Shown here in pieces: positions 1 through 7,062 of a stretch of 17,674 nucleotides of DNA. A program made the position numbers and the translations under genes. Position 1 is the stretch's first letter. Every line of letters starts with the position of its first letter. Location: the NCBI GenBank assembly GCA_014729705.1, contig WJJK01000306.1:1-17674 (forward strand), written 5' to 3'. The stretch is from Candidatus Altarchaeales archaeon (GTDB lineage: Archaea > Altiarchaeota > Altiarchaeia > IMC4 > SCGC-AAA252-I15). The notes beneath the pieces are model-generated. The model worked only from the letters and a program-made list of their open reading frames with translations, made no database searches and was not told the origin of the DNA.

Positions 1-1
1 A

Positions 2-451
2 GCGAGAATTGTTGAGGGTACACGGACTCTCAGAGTCTCTGTCGGGAAACCCCTACCCGAAAACCATTTGCTGCGAAAATCCAGGCATAGAGTTTTGGAT
101 CATGTGAGAGGGTTCGCGCAAAAATACGGGTTAGATATTGTCAACCAAGTACACCCTGATTTTGACGATAAATCATTGTATGAAGCACTTTTGGGGTCGT
201 TTAATTCAACTGCAACTGAAGTGCTTGGCGAAAAAGCCGACGTGGATGAGGAATCCTTTTATCTCCATAACACCCGATTCGGTTTGGGGGATGTGAAGTC
301 CTTCGACGACTTTAAAAAATCGGGGATAAAGTTTTTATCAAAGGTTGGTCTTGCAGCAAACACGCCCCAGAAAATGAGGTTCCTTGAGAAGTGGGCCGAC
401 AATTTAATAGAAAAAGGAGTACTGCCTGATTCAGCGAGAAAACAACACTAG
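2..451 (+). CDS. Unrecognised protein, 5'-truncated by the window edge
   Basis: The reading frame is open from base 2 with no upstream stop, so this is the C-terminal 149 residues of a longer protein. A TTG at 68 could serve as a start, but the frame continues before it with protein-like sequence (reading roughly VEGTRTLRVSVGKPLPEN), so I do not take TTG as the start. The visible part is soluble, charged and mostly helical in character, with no membrane segment, no Cys cluster and no nucleotide-binding motif that I can recognise. It ends in a basic tail (SARKQH). Its TAG stop overlaps the last 4 bp of the convergent translin gene. I do not recognise the family and assign no function. That it is coding rests on the long open frame and its fit against the next gene. 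Confidence 0.7.
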   Translation, partial: ARIVEGTRTLRVSVGKPLPENHLLRKSRHRVLDHVRGFAQKYGLDIVNQVHPDFDDKSLYEALLGSFNSTATEVLGEKADVDEESFYLHNTRFGLGDVKSFDDFKKSGIKFLSKVGLAANTPQKMRFLEKWADNLIEKGVLPDSARKQH

Positions 452-1038
452 ATTTTGTCCCTTATTTTGGCTTCGAATATTAGGTCGTCGAGTTTGTTTA
501 GGTTCCACTTGATTTGGTCGGTTTTCCTCCGGGCTTCCCCGCCGTCCAAATCCAGTCCCAGTATGTTTGAGTAGATGTCTGCGACCACCTCCCTCAGCTT
601 CAATGCGTCTTCGTATTTCTCGCCTATCATATGATCCACAGCCTTCCTGACTAACTCCCCTGTTAAATCCGACAACCCCATCACATACGTGTCTGACTCG
701 GCTTTAAGAGGTTTTCTTTTGGGTAGGACATCTTTTGTTATTATCTGGTGGAAGGCTAATGCCTCAACGTATTCCTGCACCGCGATCTGATAAGGCCCCC
801 AGTACCTGAGCTTGGGGGTGGAGGCGATTTTATCCAGCTCCCCCCGCCTTTTCTTAATCTCTTTTAGGTGTTTTGCCGCCTCATCCGGTTGTCCGCGGTT
901 GGTTGCATAAATCAATTGCTTGCTTAGCCGCACAAGCTGTCTTGATTTGTTGTTTAGCATTATTTTCTTCTCAGAATGGTCGTCGAGGTCTTTTTTTATA
1001 GCCCTAAACTCTTTTTTGTCTATCACTTCTGCGTTCAC
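448..1038 (-). CDS. Translin/TRAX family protein
   Basis: This is an archaeal translin-family protein of 196 residues, the usual size. The family folds as all-helical subunits that assemble into octameric shells binding single-stranded RNA or DNA; eukaryotic translin-TRAX (C3PO) is an endoribonuclease. What I see: an N-terminal basic helical region (1-70), the family-typical WGPYQIAVQEYVEALAF stretch at 80-96, GLSDLTGELVRKAV at 121-134, and the C-terminal NLNKLDDLIFE at 179-189. The acidic residues E89 and E92 in QEYVEA and D184/D185 near the C-terminus lie where TRAX carries its catalytic acids, so nuclease activity is possible; that is inference. The start is GTG at 1038, with a TATA-like box about 26 bp upstream, suggesting a leaderless mRNA. 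The gene diverges from purA and converges on the partial gene at the left edge. Confidence 0.88.
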   Translation of the reverse strand: MNAEVIDKKEFRAIKKDLDDHSEKKIMLNNKSRQLVRLSKQLIYATNRGQPDEAAKHLKEIKKRRGELDKIASTPKLRYWGPYQIAVQEYVEALAFHQIITKDVLPKRKPLKAESDTYVMGLSDLTGELVRKAVDHMIGEKYEDALKLREVVADIYSNILGLDLDGGEARRKTDQIKWNLNKLDDLIFEAKIRDKI

Positions 1039-1074
1039 TAATTAATTGTTAAAAAGATATCTTTAAACCATAAA
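1039..1074. promoter_or_regulatory. Divergent promoter between the translin gene and purA, with a 12-bp palindrome
   Basis: These 36 bp separate the GTG of the translin gene and the ATG of purA. On the minus strand, TTTAAAG (1061-1067) is centred 26 bp from the translin start, the spacing of an archaeal TATA box for a leaderless mRNA. On the plus strand, TTAAAAAG (1049-1056) sits about 23 bp before the purA ATG. Neither start has a Shine-Dalgarno site. A perfect palindrome, AAAGATATCTTT (1053-1064), overlaps both boxes. It could be an operator, or simply A/T-rich symmetry. Confidence 0.5.
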
Positions 1075-2142
1075 ATGGTTTCGATTGTTGTAGGCGGCCA
1101 CTATGGCGATGAAGGCAAGGGGAAAATAGTATCATATCTAGCTCAGAAAGACGACCCCGACGTAATCAGTCGCTCAGGCGTAGGACCTAATGCTGGACAC
1201 ACTGTTTGGGTGGATGGGAAGAAATACGGTCTTAGGATGATCACATGCGGGTTCGTGAACCCCAACGCAAGATTATTGATTGGCGCAGGCGTGTTGGTTG
1301 ATCCCGGCCGGTTCTTGGATGAGATAAAGACAACAGACACTGACGGGAGGATTTTCATAGACCAAAACTGCTCTATTATAGAGCAGAAACACAAAGACGA
1401 GGACAAAAAAGACGGGGGTAAGATAGGCACCACCGGCACAGGATGCGGGCCTGCAATGTCGGATCGCGTGATGCGGACAGCCAAACAAGCAAAGGAAATC
1501 CCCCAACTAAAAGATTATGTAACCGACGTCCCCCTCCAGATGAATGAGGCTATTGACGCAGGTAAAAAGGTTTTGATTGAAGGCACCCAAGGCTTTGGGT
1601 TAAGCCTTTACTACGGAAACTACCCCTACGTGACAAGCAAAGACACGTCAGCCTCCACTGCGGCGGCGGACGTGGGGATAGGCCCCACGAACGTGGATGA
1701 CGTCTACGTAATCTATAAAGCCTATATGAGTCGGGTGGGTAAAGACCCCTACATACACTACCTAGACGATAAGGATGTTGAGGGAAACACTATGTGGCGC
1801 AATGTCTTAGAACGCGCTAAAAAACAAGGCATTGAAGGTGAAAATGTGAACGAAATAATTGCGACCTACCTTGGGGAGGTGGGGACCGTCACAGGCAGGC
1901 CCAGAAAAATCGGTTCATTCGACTTTGAACTGGCAAGATACAGCGCGAAAGTCAACGGCGCAACACAGATATGCGTCACCTGCTTGGACAAGCTTTTCCC
2001 TGAATGCGCAGGCGCCAAAGAAAAAAGCCAACTATCTGAGCAAGCCCTAGATCACGTTAAGGCGATTGAGGAGTCTGTGGGGGTTAAAGCAACGCTTATC
2101 TCAACAGGCCCCGACGTATACGACGTAATTGATTTAAGATAA
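1075..2142 (+). CDS. purA: Adenylosuccinate synthetase, short archaeal form
   Basis: The enzyme joins IMP and aspartate using GTP to make adenylosuccinate, the first committed step from IMP to AMP. The signature motifs are in order: GDEGKGK P-loop-like motif (11-17), NAGHT (39-43), IGTTGTGCGP (117-126), GTQG (170-173) and TGRPRK (273-278), followed by a VTCLDKL stretch in place of the usual LTKLD. At 355 residues it is shorter than bacterial PurA (about 430) but fits archaeal forms of about 340. The ATG at 1075 places GDEGKGK at its normal distance from the N-terminus. No Shine-Dalgarno site is present; a TATA-like box about 23 bp upstream suggests a leaderless message. It is probably the first gene of an operon, with the coiled-coil gene beginning 4 bp after its stop. 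Confidence in function is very high. Confidence 0.97.
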   Translation: MVSIVVGGHYGDEGKGKIVSYLAQKDDPDVISRSGVGPNAGHTVWVDGKKYGLRMITCGFVNPNARLLIGAGVLVDPGRFLDEIKTTDTDGRIFIDQNCSIIEQKHKDEDKKDGGKIGTTGTGCGPAMSDRVMRTAKQAKEIPQLKDYVTDVPLQMNEAIDAGKKVLIEGTQGFGLSLYYGNYPYVTSKDTSASTAAADVGIGPTNVDDVYVIYKAYMSRVGKDPYIHYLDDKDVEGNTMWRNVLERAKKQGIEGENVNEIIATYLGEVGTVTGRPRKIGSFDFELARYSAKVNGATQICVTCLDKLFPECAGAKEKSQLSEQALDHVKAIEESVGVKATLISTGPDVYDVIDLR

Positions 2143-2146
2143 TGAG

Positions 2147-2758
2147 ATGACTGAATCCGAGGATTTCCTAAGACAGAGGGTAGCTCAACTTGAAGCTGAA
2201 AACAAAGCTCTTAAGGTTCAACTTCAAAATACGGAGCAGGGGCTGGCTGACCTGCAGGAGGAACGCATAAGAGCGGTTGACCCAAGAGGCGAGATTGAAG
2301 CCATATCCCTTCAACAGATTCAGGCGTTAACCGGCCACCTTCTGAGGTTGAGACAGAAAAACCAGCAACTTTTAAAACAAATCCAGTTGGCGGAGAAGGC
2401 AATAGCGGAAAAAAACAGGGAACTTAAGGCTCAGAAGGAGCACCAGAAACCAAAGCAGAAGACAGAACTTGATTTAGAGGCCTTGTTTGAGGCAGATGAT
2501 AGGGAACTCAAAAAAACATTGTTCGGGGGAGGGGGAATGAAGGTAAGCCTTGAATTCAAAGATTTCATAAGCTTTCTGTCAAGACACAAGAGAGTTAAGA
2601 TCGCGGACGCAGCTCTTCTTTTGGATGTGGATCGAAGCCGGGTTAAAAAATGGGTTGACTTCCTACGATCCATGGATTTCATATCAGGCGGGGTTGAAAT
2701 CCATTCCACGGTAGTAGCCAAACCCAAACTGAATCTCCTCTTACGCAAACTAGGTTAA
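2147..2758 (+). CDS. Coiled-coil protein with C-terminal winged-helix-like domain
   Basis: I do not recognise a named family. The 203-residue protein has two visible parts. Residues 5-100 are charged, Gln/Glu/Lys-rich and heptad-like (for example RVAQLEAENKALKVQL), which predicts a long coiled coil broken near 43-50 (a VDPRG turn). A Lys-rich and then acidic linker and a GGGG run (127-130) lead to residues 133-200, whose pattern (RVKIADAALLLDVDRSRV, then KKWVDFLRSMDFI and a basic end) resembles a winged helix-turn-helix. There is no membrane segment or signal peptide. It starts 4 bp after purA and ends 8 bp before the reductase gene, so it is almost certainly co-transcribed. A DNA- or protein-binding adaptor is plausible, but nothing here links it specifically to purine or lipid synthesis. 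Confidence 0.82.
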   Translation: MTESEDFLRQRVAQLEAENKALKVQLQNTEQGLADLQEERIRAVDPRGEIEAISLQQIQALTGHLLRLRQKNQQLLKQIQLAEKAIAEKNRELKAQKEHQKPKQKTELDLEALFEADDRELKKTLFGGGGMKVSLEFKDFISFLSRHKRVKIADAALLLDVDRSRVKKWVDFLRSMDFISGGVEIHSTVVAKPKLNLLLRKLG

Positions 2759-2766
2759 CCAGTCAA

Positions 2767-3870
2767 ATGGAGTATGAAGTCGCAGTTGTGGGTGCAGGTC
2801 CGTCTGGGTCTCTTTGCGCAGCCTCCTGCGCCAACAAGATGGATACGCTTTTGCTTGGAGGATACGATGAACGGATGCGTTGCGCGGGGTTGATCAGCCT
2901 GCCGGGCCTTAAGGAAATCGGATGCGACTTCAAGGACATAGCAATAAATCGGGTTCGCGGCGCGAAAATAATTTCTCCAGGCGAGGTTACGGTGGAAGTG
3001 GACGGCAAAACCGAGCGTGCCTGGGTGGTGGATCGGGTTGAATTAGATAAAAGAATATATGAAAAAGCCCAGGATGCGGGGGCGCACACCGACCCCGGCT
3101 GGTGTGAGAGCATAAAAAACGGGGGTTTAATCTGCGCAGGCGGCAGGAGCTTCACATCTCGGAAGGTGGTTTTAGCCTGCGGCACCAACTATAGCCTGCA
3201 GCATAAGCTTGGGTTTGATGTTCCCAAAAGATTTTTGTTGGGAGCCCAATACGAGGTTAAGGTTGAGTGTGACCCGGATTTCGTTGAACTTCACTTCAAC
3301 GTCCCTGGATTCTTCACCTGGATAATACCTTTAGGGGATGGCAGAGCCCGTGTAGGCCTTGCCACCTACGCTCAACCAAAAAAACACCTAAACCTTTTTC
3401 TGAATAAACTTAAAAGGGGTGCTAGGTTAACTTCAGAAAAGGTTTACTCCGAGAACTACGGAGTCATCCCCCTTTTTGACCCGAACCTCAGGATACAATA
3501 TGGTGATGTTTGTTTGGTGGGTGATGCGGCAGCCCAGGTTAAGGCGACGTCGGGCGGTGGCGTAGTGTATGGGTGTAGGGCAGCTCAACATGCAAGTAAA
3601 CCTGATTATGAAGAGATTTTCAAGTCAAATTTTTCCGGGGAACTCAGGCTTCATCTTATGATACACGATTTTTTGAATCGACTCTCAGATAATAGGATGG
3701 ATGAGTTCTTCAGGTTAATCAATTCCCACAAGCACGTCCTGGAATGTGAGGGAGACATGGATTCAGCCGAAAAAACCCTTTACGCATTGATTAAAAAACC
3801 CTCTTTTTTAATGGGGTTTCTTGCGAAATCCCCTAAGCTATTTTTAGATTTTTTTTCCGGGGGTTTTTAA
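2767..3870 (+). CDS. Geranylgeranyl reductase family FAD-dependent oxidoreductase
   Basis: This belongs to the flavoprotein family whose archaeal members saturate the geranylgeranyl chains of ether phospholipids. Visible motifs: N-terminal FAD-binding GAGPSG (9-14), a CAG at 39-41 in the position of the family's conserved Cys-Gly segment, VVDRVELDKRI (87-97), PGFFTWIIPLGDGRARVGLA (180-199), and GDAAAQVKATSGGGVVYG (252-269), which binds FAD and lines the active site. The last motif usually reads VKPTTGGG; here Pro is Ala and the second Thr is Ser. Length (367) is close to the usual value of about 390. It is cytoplasmic or membrane-associated. It lies 8 bp after the coiled-coil gene in the purA operon. 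A role in lipid saturation is likely, but the family is broad, so the exact substrate (digeranylgeranylglycerophospholipid or another prenyl compound) is inference. Confidence 0.88.
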   Translation: MEYEVAVVGAGPSGSLCAASCANKMDTLLLGGYDERMRCAGLISLPGLKEIGCDFKDIAINRVRGAKIISPGEVTVEVDGKTERAWVVDRVELDKRIYEKAQDAGAHTDPGWCESIKNGGLICAGGRSFTSRKVVLACGTNYSLQHKLGFDVPKRFLLGAQYEVKVECDPDFVELHFNVPGFFTWIIPLGDGRARVGLATYAQPKKHLNLFLNKLKRGARLTSEKVYSENYGVIPLFDPNLRIQYGDVCLVGDAAAQVKATSGGGVVYGCRAAQHASKPDYEEIFKSNFSGELRLHLMIHDFLNRLSDNRMDEFFRLINSHKHVLECEGDMDSAEKTLYALIKKPSFLMGFLAKSPKLFLDFFSGGF

Positions 3871-3903
3871 CCGTATTTTCACTATCAATTATTTCCAATA
3901 AAA

Positions 3904-4185
3904 ATGGATGTCCCCACGATACTTTCAGGATCCGCCTTGATTTTGTTGGTGGATCTTGCGCCTGGAGCCGCATTGTCCTTTGCTTTATTTCCTAAATTAG
4001 ATTTTGATTGGGTTATGAGGGCAGGCTTAGCAGCGTTGTTAGGGCTTACGCCGGCGTTCATCCTATATTTCTTGGATAAAAACTTTGGGGTACCAATAAC
4101 CTTCGAATCCTCTCTTTATACCTGGCTATTATGCATAATATTGGGTGTTTTCATATGGCAGGTTAGAGTTAAACGGGATTTTTAA
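3904..4185 (+). CDS. Small membrane protein, resembling the start of DUF1616 proteins
   Basis: The protein has 93 residues with about three hydrophobic segments (roughly 5-30, 38-57 and 70-88) and a short basic tail (VRVKRDF). The stretch APGAALSFALFPK followed by a helix and FILYFLDKNFGVPI resembles the N-terminal membrane part of DUF1616 proteins, which have a PGY..ALFPK motif and a following L-NY-FGI. It lacks their long C-terminal extracellular part. No function is known. It follows the reductase gene by 33 bp, on the same strand. The gap holds only A/T-rich sequence with no clear Shine-Dalgarno site, so it may be a read-through member of the operon or have its own leaderless start. The DUF1616 link is from pattern memory and is tentative. 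Confidence 0.7.
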   Translation: MDVPTILSGSALILLVDLAPGAALSFALFPKLDFDWVMRAGLAALLGLTPAFILYFLDKNFGVPITFESSLYTWLLCIILGVFIWQVRVKRDF

Positions 4186-4233
4186 GTCTTTTAACCGTCT
4201 AGGTTTATTTCTAATCAAATAAAAAGCAATAAA

Positions 4234-4241
4234 AAGGAGGT
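4234..4241 (+). promoter_or_regulatory. Strong Shine-Dalgarno site for the MscS-like gene
   Basis: AAGGAGGT matches the archaeal 16S tail well. Two ATG codons follow directly (4244 and 4247). The first is only 3 nt from the end of GGAGG and the second 6 nt, so the second (Met2 of the listed protein) may be the main start. The 58 bp before the gene (4186-4243) are A/T-rich with possible TATA-like words such as GTTTATTTC, suggesting a separate promoter. Confidence 0.65.
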
Positions 4242-4243
4242 TT

Positions 4244-5119
4244 ATGATGCAATTTAGTCCCATAATTATTAACAGGATCACCGATCAAACCCTGTCTGTT
4301 CTTGGAATGGTTTTCACGTTCATAGTGCTGTTTATTGGAGGATACTTCATAGGCCTGTTGGTGTCTTCAGCCATAAAGAGGGTGTTCTCGCTTAAGGAGA
4401 TTGAAAACAGCTTGGTTCGCTACGGTGCTATGACAACCAAGCTTTGGGGTTCCGTCACTCATTTCTTCGCCCTATACTTTAAGTGGTTTATCACTGTCAT
4501 GATACTTACTGCAACCGGCTTTCCCCTGGTTTCGGAATTGTTTTTTTTTATGAGGGATCTTTTAGGTTTTCTGGTCTTCGGGTTAATAGGCCTTCTTCTT
4601 GGAGGGGTCTTAAACAAGTTGGTTAAGGAGATACTCTCAAGTCTGGGTGTTGAGGAGTGGCTGAAGAAACACCGCATAGACGGAGCCTTCGGGGGTTTGA
4701 GTTTATCGGGCATACTTGCGGGGATAACCAAGTGGTATGTCGTTTTGCTTTTCGTTCAGCAGGGCACAACGATACTCAGCTTAAGTGTTTTGTCTAAATT
4801 CATATCCGATTTCGTGTTGTACATACCTGAAGCCATATCGGGTTTGTTGATTCTTCTTTTGTCTTTGCTTGTGGCAAGATTCACAAGCGACCGTATCAAA
4901 CAAAGGAGACTTAGGTTGTCCGAGGAATATGCCTTGGCTGTTGAATCGGTGATAGTGTTTTTGGGCGTCGTGATGGCTTTACCCATACTTTTCAGCGACG
5001 TCGACGTAAGCATACTCACCGACAGCTTTAGGATACTTGTCGCAGGCATATCCATTGCGGTGGCGGTGGCAGGGGGCTTAGGCTTGAAGGAGGCGGTGGC
5101 TAAGAAGACTTCAACCTAG
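4244..5119 (+). CDS. MscS-type conserved TM-helix membrane protein
   Basis: This 291-residue integral membrane protein has six or so hydrophobic segments (about 18-42, 72-92, 105-122, 160-180, 192-212 and 235-283). Segments are separated by basic loops such as KRVFSLKEIENSLVRYG. The closing segment, a Gly/Ala-rich helix ending AVAGGLGLKEAVAKK (about 272-287), is typical of the conserved TM helix shared by small mechanosensitive-channel proteins (MscS superfamily, TM_helix repeat), where the usual ending is GLGGREA. The cytoplasmic beta domain of true MscS is absent, so this is a TM-helix-only homologue; gating by membrane tension is inference. A strong Shine-Dalgarno site lies just upstream. 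The 3' end overlaps the convergent flavoprotein gene by 9 bp. Confidence 0.8.
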   Translation: MMQFSPIIINRITDQTLSVLGMVFTFIVLFIGGYFIGLLVSSAIKRVFSLKEIENSLVRYGAMTTKLWGSVTHFFALYFKWFITVMILTATGFPLVSELFFFMRDLLGFLVFGLIGLLLGGVLNKLVKEILSSLGVEEWLKKHRIDGAFGGLSLSGILAGITKWYVVLLFVQQGTTILSLSVLSKFISDFVLYIPEAISGLLILLLSLLVARFTSDRIKQRRLRLSEEYALAVESVIVFLGVVMALPILFSDVDVSILTDSFRILVAGISIAVAVAGGLGLKEAVAKKTST

Positions 5120-5635
5120 CTTAAGCTCTTGGCGTAATTGGTCGGGGGATTCGATTACCTTGAATTCCCCGCTCTCCCTTACTGTTGAGAGGTTTTCTAG
5201 GTCAACGGATCTTGCGGTAATCTCTGTTTCACCACACCCCCATCGGGTGCTTATTTTTTTCTCTGCGTCTGTGGGCAGAATCACGGGCGTGAGGTTTCTT
5301 TTCACAGCTTGGGCTGCGATGTTTGTTGCAAGGGAGTCGGCTATCCCGTAACGTATTTTGGCTATCGTGTTGGCTGTGGCGGGTGCGATAAATATTTTCT
5401 TGTATAAGCTTAGTTTAGTCACAAGCATAGGGTGGGGGCCTACATCCTGCTGTAGATAGATTTTCCGGGAAAATCCCTTGACTTGCTCAGATAAACCCAG
5501 GTACTCCAGGACCTGCCGTCCAGCAGGGGTTTCAGCGACATCTAATGATGCCTCTGCCTGTTTGAACGCTTCAACGCATTCGCCTAGCATGTGGCTTGCC
5601 CCTGTGAGGCACCACAAAAAAACCGGGTCAGTCAT
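5111..5635 (-). CDS. Archaeoflavoprotein AfpA / dihydromethanopterin reductase (DmrB)-type flavoprotein
   Basis: This is a 174-residue member of the FMN-binding flavoprotein fold shared with PPC decarboxylase and dihydromethanopterin reductase. The N-terminal strand and loop FLWCLTGASHMLGE (6-19) and the FMN-binding motif APATANTIAKI (84-94), continuing YGIADSLATN (96-105) and VILPTD (118-123), are the family hallmarks. AfpA of Archaeoglobus accepts electrons from ferredoxin, and DmrB reduces dihydromethanopterin; which applies here cannot be told from sequence alone. A WGCGE at 132-136 adds a Cys in the C-terminal region. The start is well placed because the first strand begins directly after MTDP. 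It diverges from the PH-like gene with only 23 bp between start codons, and overlaps the MscS-like gene by 9 bp at its 3' end. Confidence 0.85.
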   Translation of the reverse strand: MTDPVFLWCLTGASHMLGECVEAFKQAEASLDVAETPAGRQVLEYLGLSEQVKGFSRKIYLQQDVGPHPMLVTKLSLYKKIFIAPATANTIAKIRYGIADSLATNIAAQAVKRNLTPVILPTDAEKKISTRWGCGETEITARSVDLENLSTVRESGEFKVIESPDQLRQELKLG

Positions 5636-5658
5636 TTTTTTAGGGAGTCTCGTTAAAT
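5636..5658. promoter_or_regulatory. 23-bp divergent gap between the flavoprotein and PH-like genes
   Basis: The two start codons are so close that core promoters must extend into the neighbouring coding sequences. For the minus-strand gene, A/T-rich words such as ATATTTAAC (5651-5659) and CATAAAATAC (5660-5669) lie 15-34 bp upstream of its ATG, overlapping the start of the plus-strand gene. For the plus-strand gene I see only a T-run (5634-5641) at the TATA distance and a weak AGGGAG (5642-5647) 11 nt before the ATG. The assignment is tentative. Confidence 0.35.
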
Positions 5659-6198
5659 ATGTATTTTATGGACATAAAGCCTGAGCAAACCAACTACCTG
5701 CTGATTTCAGCAGTAGCCGGCTTGGCCTTGCTTGTCGTGTTTTTCTCTTGGTATTCTATACCCTACTTTGATTTCATATTGGTTTTCCTTGGGGTGGCCG
5801 GCGGTCTCATAGCCTCATACATACTTTATCACTACTTCACTTCAGAGAAAAAAATACCTTTGGCTGAGGGAGAAGAGATTTTGATTGACGCCACCCATGG
5901 CAGAGACCATCTACTTCTAAGCTTCACGGGGGAGGAATCCACGCCGCAACAAGTCATCTCAGCCGACTTATATCTAACCAATCTGGGTGTATTGGCTTCG
6001 GATCCCCTGACTGAGCAGACTATGCTCTATATACCCCTTGACCGGATACATCAGGCAGACATTGTGGAGGGGGGGCTTAAATTGTCTTTCATGGCTGAAA
6101 CAGGGGATTGGGGTGAGGCGGTTTTATATCCTCAAACCGGGTTTGATTTCTGGGCTCAAAAAATACATGAATCATTGACTCAAACTAATCCACAATAA
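5659..6198 (+). CDS. Two-TM membrane protein with a PH-like soluble domain
   Basis: The protein has 179 residues. Two hydrophobic helices (about 14-32 and 37-59) form an N-terminal hairpin. The remaining 115 residues are soluble and alternate short beta-like strands (EEILIDATHG, HLLLSFTGE, ISADLYLTNLGVLASD, MLYIPLDRIHQADIVEGGLKLSF, then GDWGEAVLYPQ) and end in a helix (FDFWAQKIHESL). This strand order and final helix resemble a bacterial PH/GRAM-like domain, often placed after membrane helices in prokaryotes. The function is unknown. The first ATG (5659) and a second in-frame ATG (5668, Met4) are both possible starts, and neither has a good Shine-Dalgarno site. It is followed by the DUF4870 gene 26 bp later on the same strand, a likely two-gene membrane unit. 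Confidence 0.75.
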   Translation: MYFMDIKPEQTNYLLISAVAGLALLVVFFSWYSIPYFDFILVFLGVAGGLIASYILYHYFTSEKKIPLAEGEEILIDATHGRDHLLLSFTGEESTPQQVISADLYLTNLGVLASDPLTEQTMLYIPLDRIHQADIVEGGLKLSFMAETGDWGEAVLYPQTGFDFWAQKIHESLTQTNPQ

Positions 6199-6210
6199 AA
6201 CATTTTTTTT

Positions 6211-6216
6211 AGGTGA
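6211..6216 (+). promoter_or_regulatory. Shine-Dalgarno site for the DUF4870 gene
   Basis: AGGTGA, a match to the archaeal anti-Shine-Dalgarno, ends 8 nt before the ATG at 6225. It lies right after a T8 run (6203-6210), which could also act as a weak terminator for the upstream gene. Confidence 0.6.
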
Positions 6217-6224
6217 CTTAAATT

Positions 6225-6608
6225 ATGTCGGAAAAAAACACGAAAAACGAGAAAAAACCTAACCTAAAAGACGAAAACATGTTAGCTGCTTTGGCCCACG
6301 TTAGCGCGTTATTTTTGCCTGTCTTAGTCCCACTTGTGATCTGGCTTTTGCATAAGGATAAATCAGGTTACGTGCAGTATCAATCTAAGCAGGCGTTGGT
6401 TTTTCAGGTTGCAAGCTGGGCAGCTGTATCGATATTGTCTGTTGTGGCCACGGTCTTGTCTTTTTTTTGCATAGGCGTTCTTCTTTGGCCGATTCTAATA
6501 GCAATTGGTTTTGGAGCGGCATTATACTCGATTTACGCTTGTTGGGAGACCTTAAATGGCAGGCCTTTCAGCTATGCATACGTGGATGAAGTGCTTGGGG
6601 GCCGCTGA
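6225..6608 (+). CDS. DUF4870 (Tic20-like) membrane protein
   Basis: The protein has 127 residues and a charged, Lys-rich N-terminus (1-17). The core pattern is DUF4870: MLAALAHVSALFLPVLVPLVIWLLHKDKSGYVQYQSKQA is split over 19-57, a first helix ending in a Lys/Asp loop and then QYQSKQAL, followed by two helices (58-80 and 82-106) and a short polar tail with NGRPFSY. These proteins are small integral membrane proteins of unknown role; a distant likeness to Tic20 is often noted, but transport function is not established. It follows the PH-like gene by 26 bp with a good Shine-Dalgarno site. Its 3' end overlaps the convergent DUF2085 gene by 41 bp. Family call is confident, function unknown. Confidence 0.85.
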   Translation: MSEKNTKNEKKPNLKDENMLAALAHVSALFLPVLVPLVIWLLHKDKSGYVQYQSKQALVFQVASWAAVSILSVVATVLSFFCIGVLLWPILIAIGFGAALYSIYACWETLNGRPFSYAYVDEVLGGR

Positions 6609-7056
6609 ATTTATCCAATACGTCATTTAGTGCAGGCGTCAGGTAGAGTGGTAGGATAAAACCAAACAACGTGCCTGTGATAATGCGCAGATGGTTGCTG
6701 CTCTCCCTCAAGCCAATCAACTGCGTTCCGCCATCCACCATCATTGGTGAGGCGAAGAGAATCAAAAACCAAAGTGGAGGTTGTTTGTGGGCTGCCTGCT
6801 CACCAAAAAAAAGACAGGCTGTTGAGCCTATGAATAAACCCATGTATATTCCAAGGCATCTTGTGCAAACAGCAAACATATTCCCGGATAACCCTATGCT
6901 CCTTTCCGGGTGTTGATGGCAGAAGGGCTTAAAGATTAGGTTCACTATTTTTGCGTGTTTCACCAGCCCGGCGTCAATTAAGTAGGGCGGGCTAAGAGAT
7001 AAAAGCAGTATGGCTGTGAACATACTCCACAGCAAAAAAACCCCCTTTTTTTCCAT
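6568..7056 (-). CDS. DUF2085 membrane protein
   Basis: This is a 162-residue membrane protein with the DUF2085 signature: FCHQHPERS at 45-53, then GNMFAVCTRCLGIYMG at 58-73, and DGGTQLIGLRESSN at 108-121 before a TG-x-L-F-G helix. The Cys and His residues (C46, H47, H49, C64, C67) suggest a metal- or redox-active site near the membrane face, but no activity is established for the family. There are about four hydrophobic segments (7-25, 70-85, 96-108 and 126-142). It is probably the last gene of a minus-strand unit, 6 bp after the CCxxCC membrane protein gene. A purine-rich AAAGGA about 13-18 nt before the ATG may help translation. Its 3' end runs 41 bp into the DUF4870 coding sequence. Confidence 0.87.
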   Translation of the reverse strand: MEKKGVFLLWSMFTAILLLSLSPPYLIDAGLVKHAKIVNLIFKPFCHQHPERSIGLSGNMFAVCTRCLGIYMGLFIGSTACLFFGEQAAHKQPPLWFLILFASPMMVDGGTQLIGLRESSNHLRIITGTLFGFILPLYLTPALNDVLDKFSGPQALHPRMHS

Positions 7057-7062
7057 AAAAAA

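Noticed and set aside
68..70. TTG as the start codon of the first gene.
   Set aside because: The frame is open to the window edge with coding-like sequence upstream, and no Shine-Dalgarno site precedes TTG.
1143..1506. Two minus-strand open frames inside purA (113 and 77 residues).
   Set aside because: They lie wholly inside purA, which has complete family motifs; they are Ser/Pro- and Cys-rich with no family pattern.
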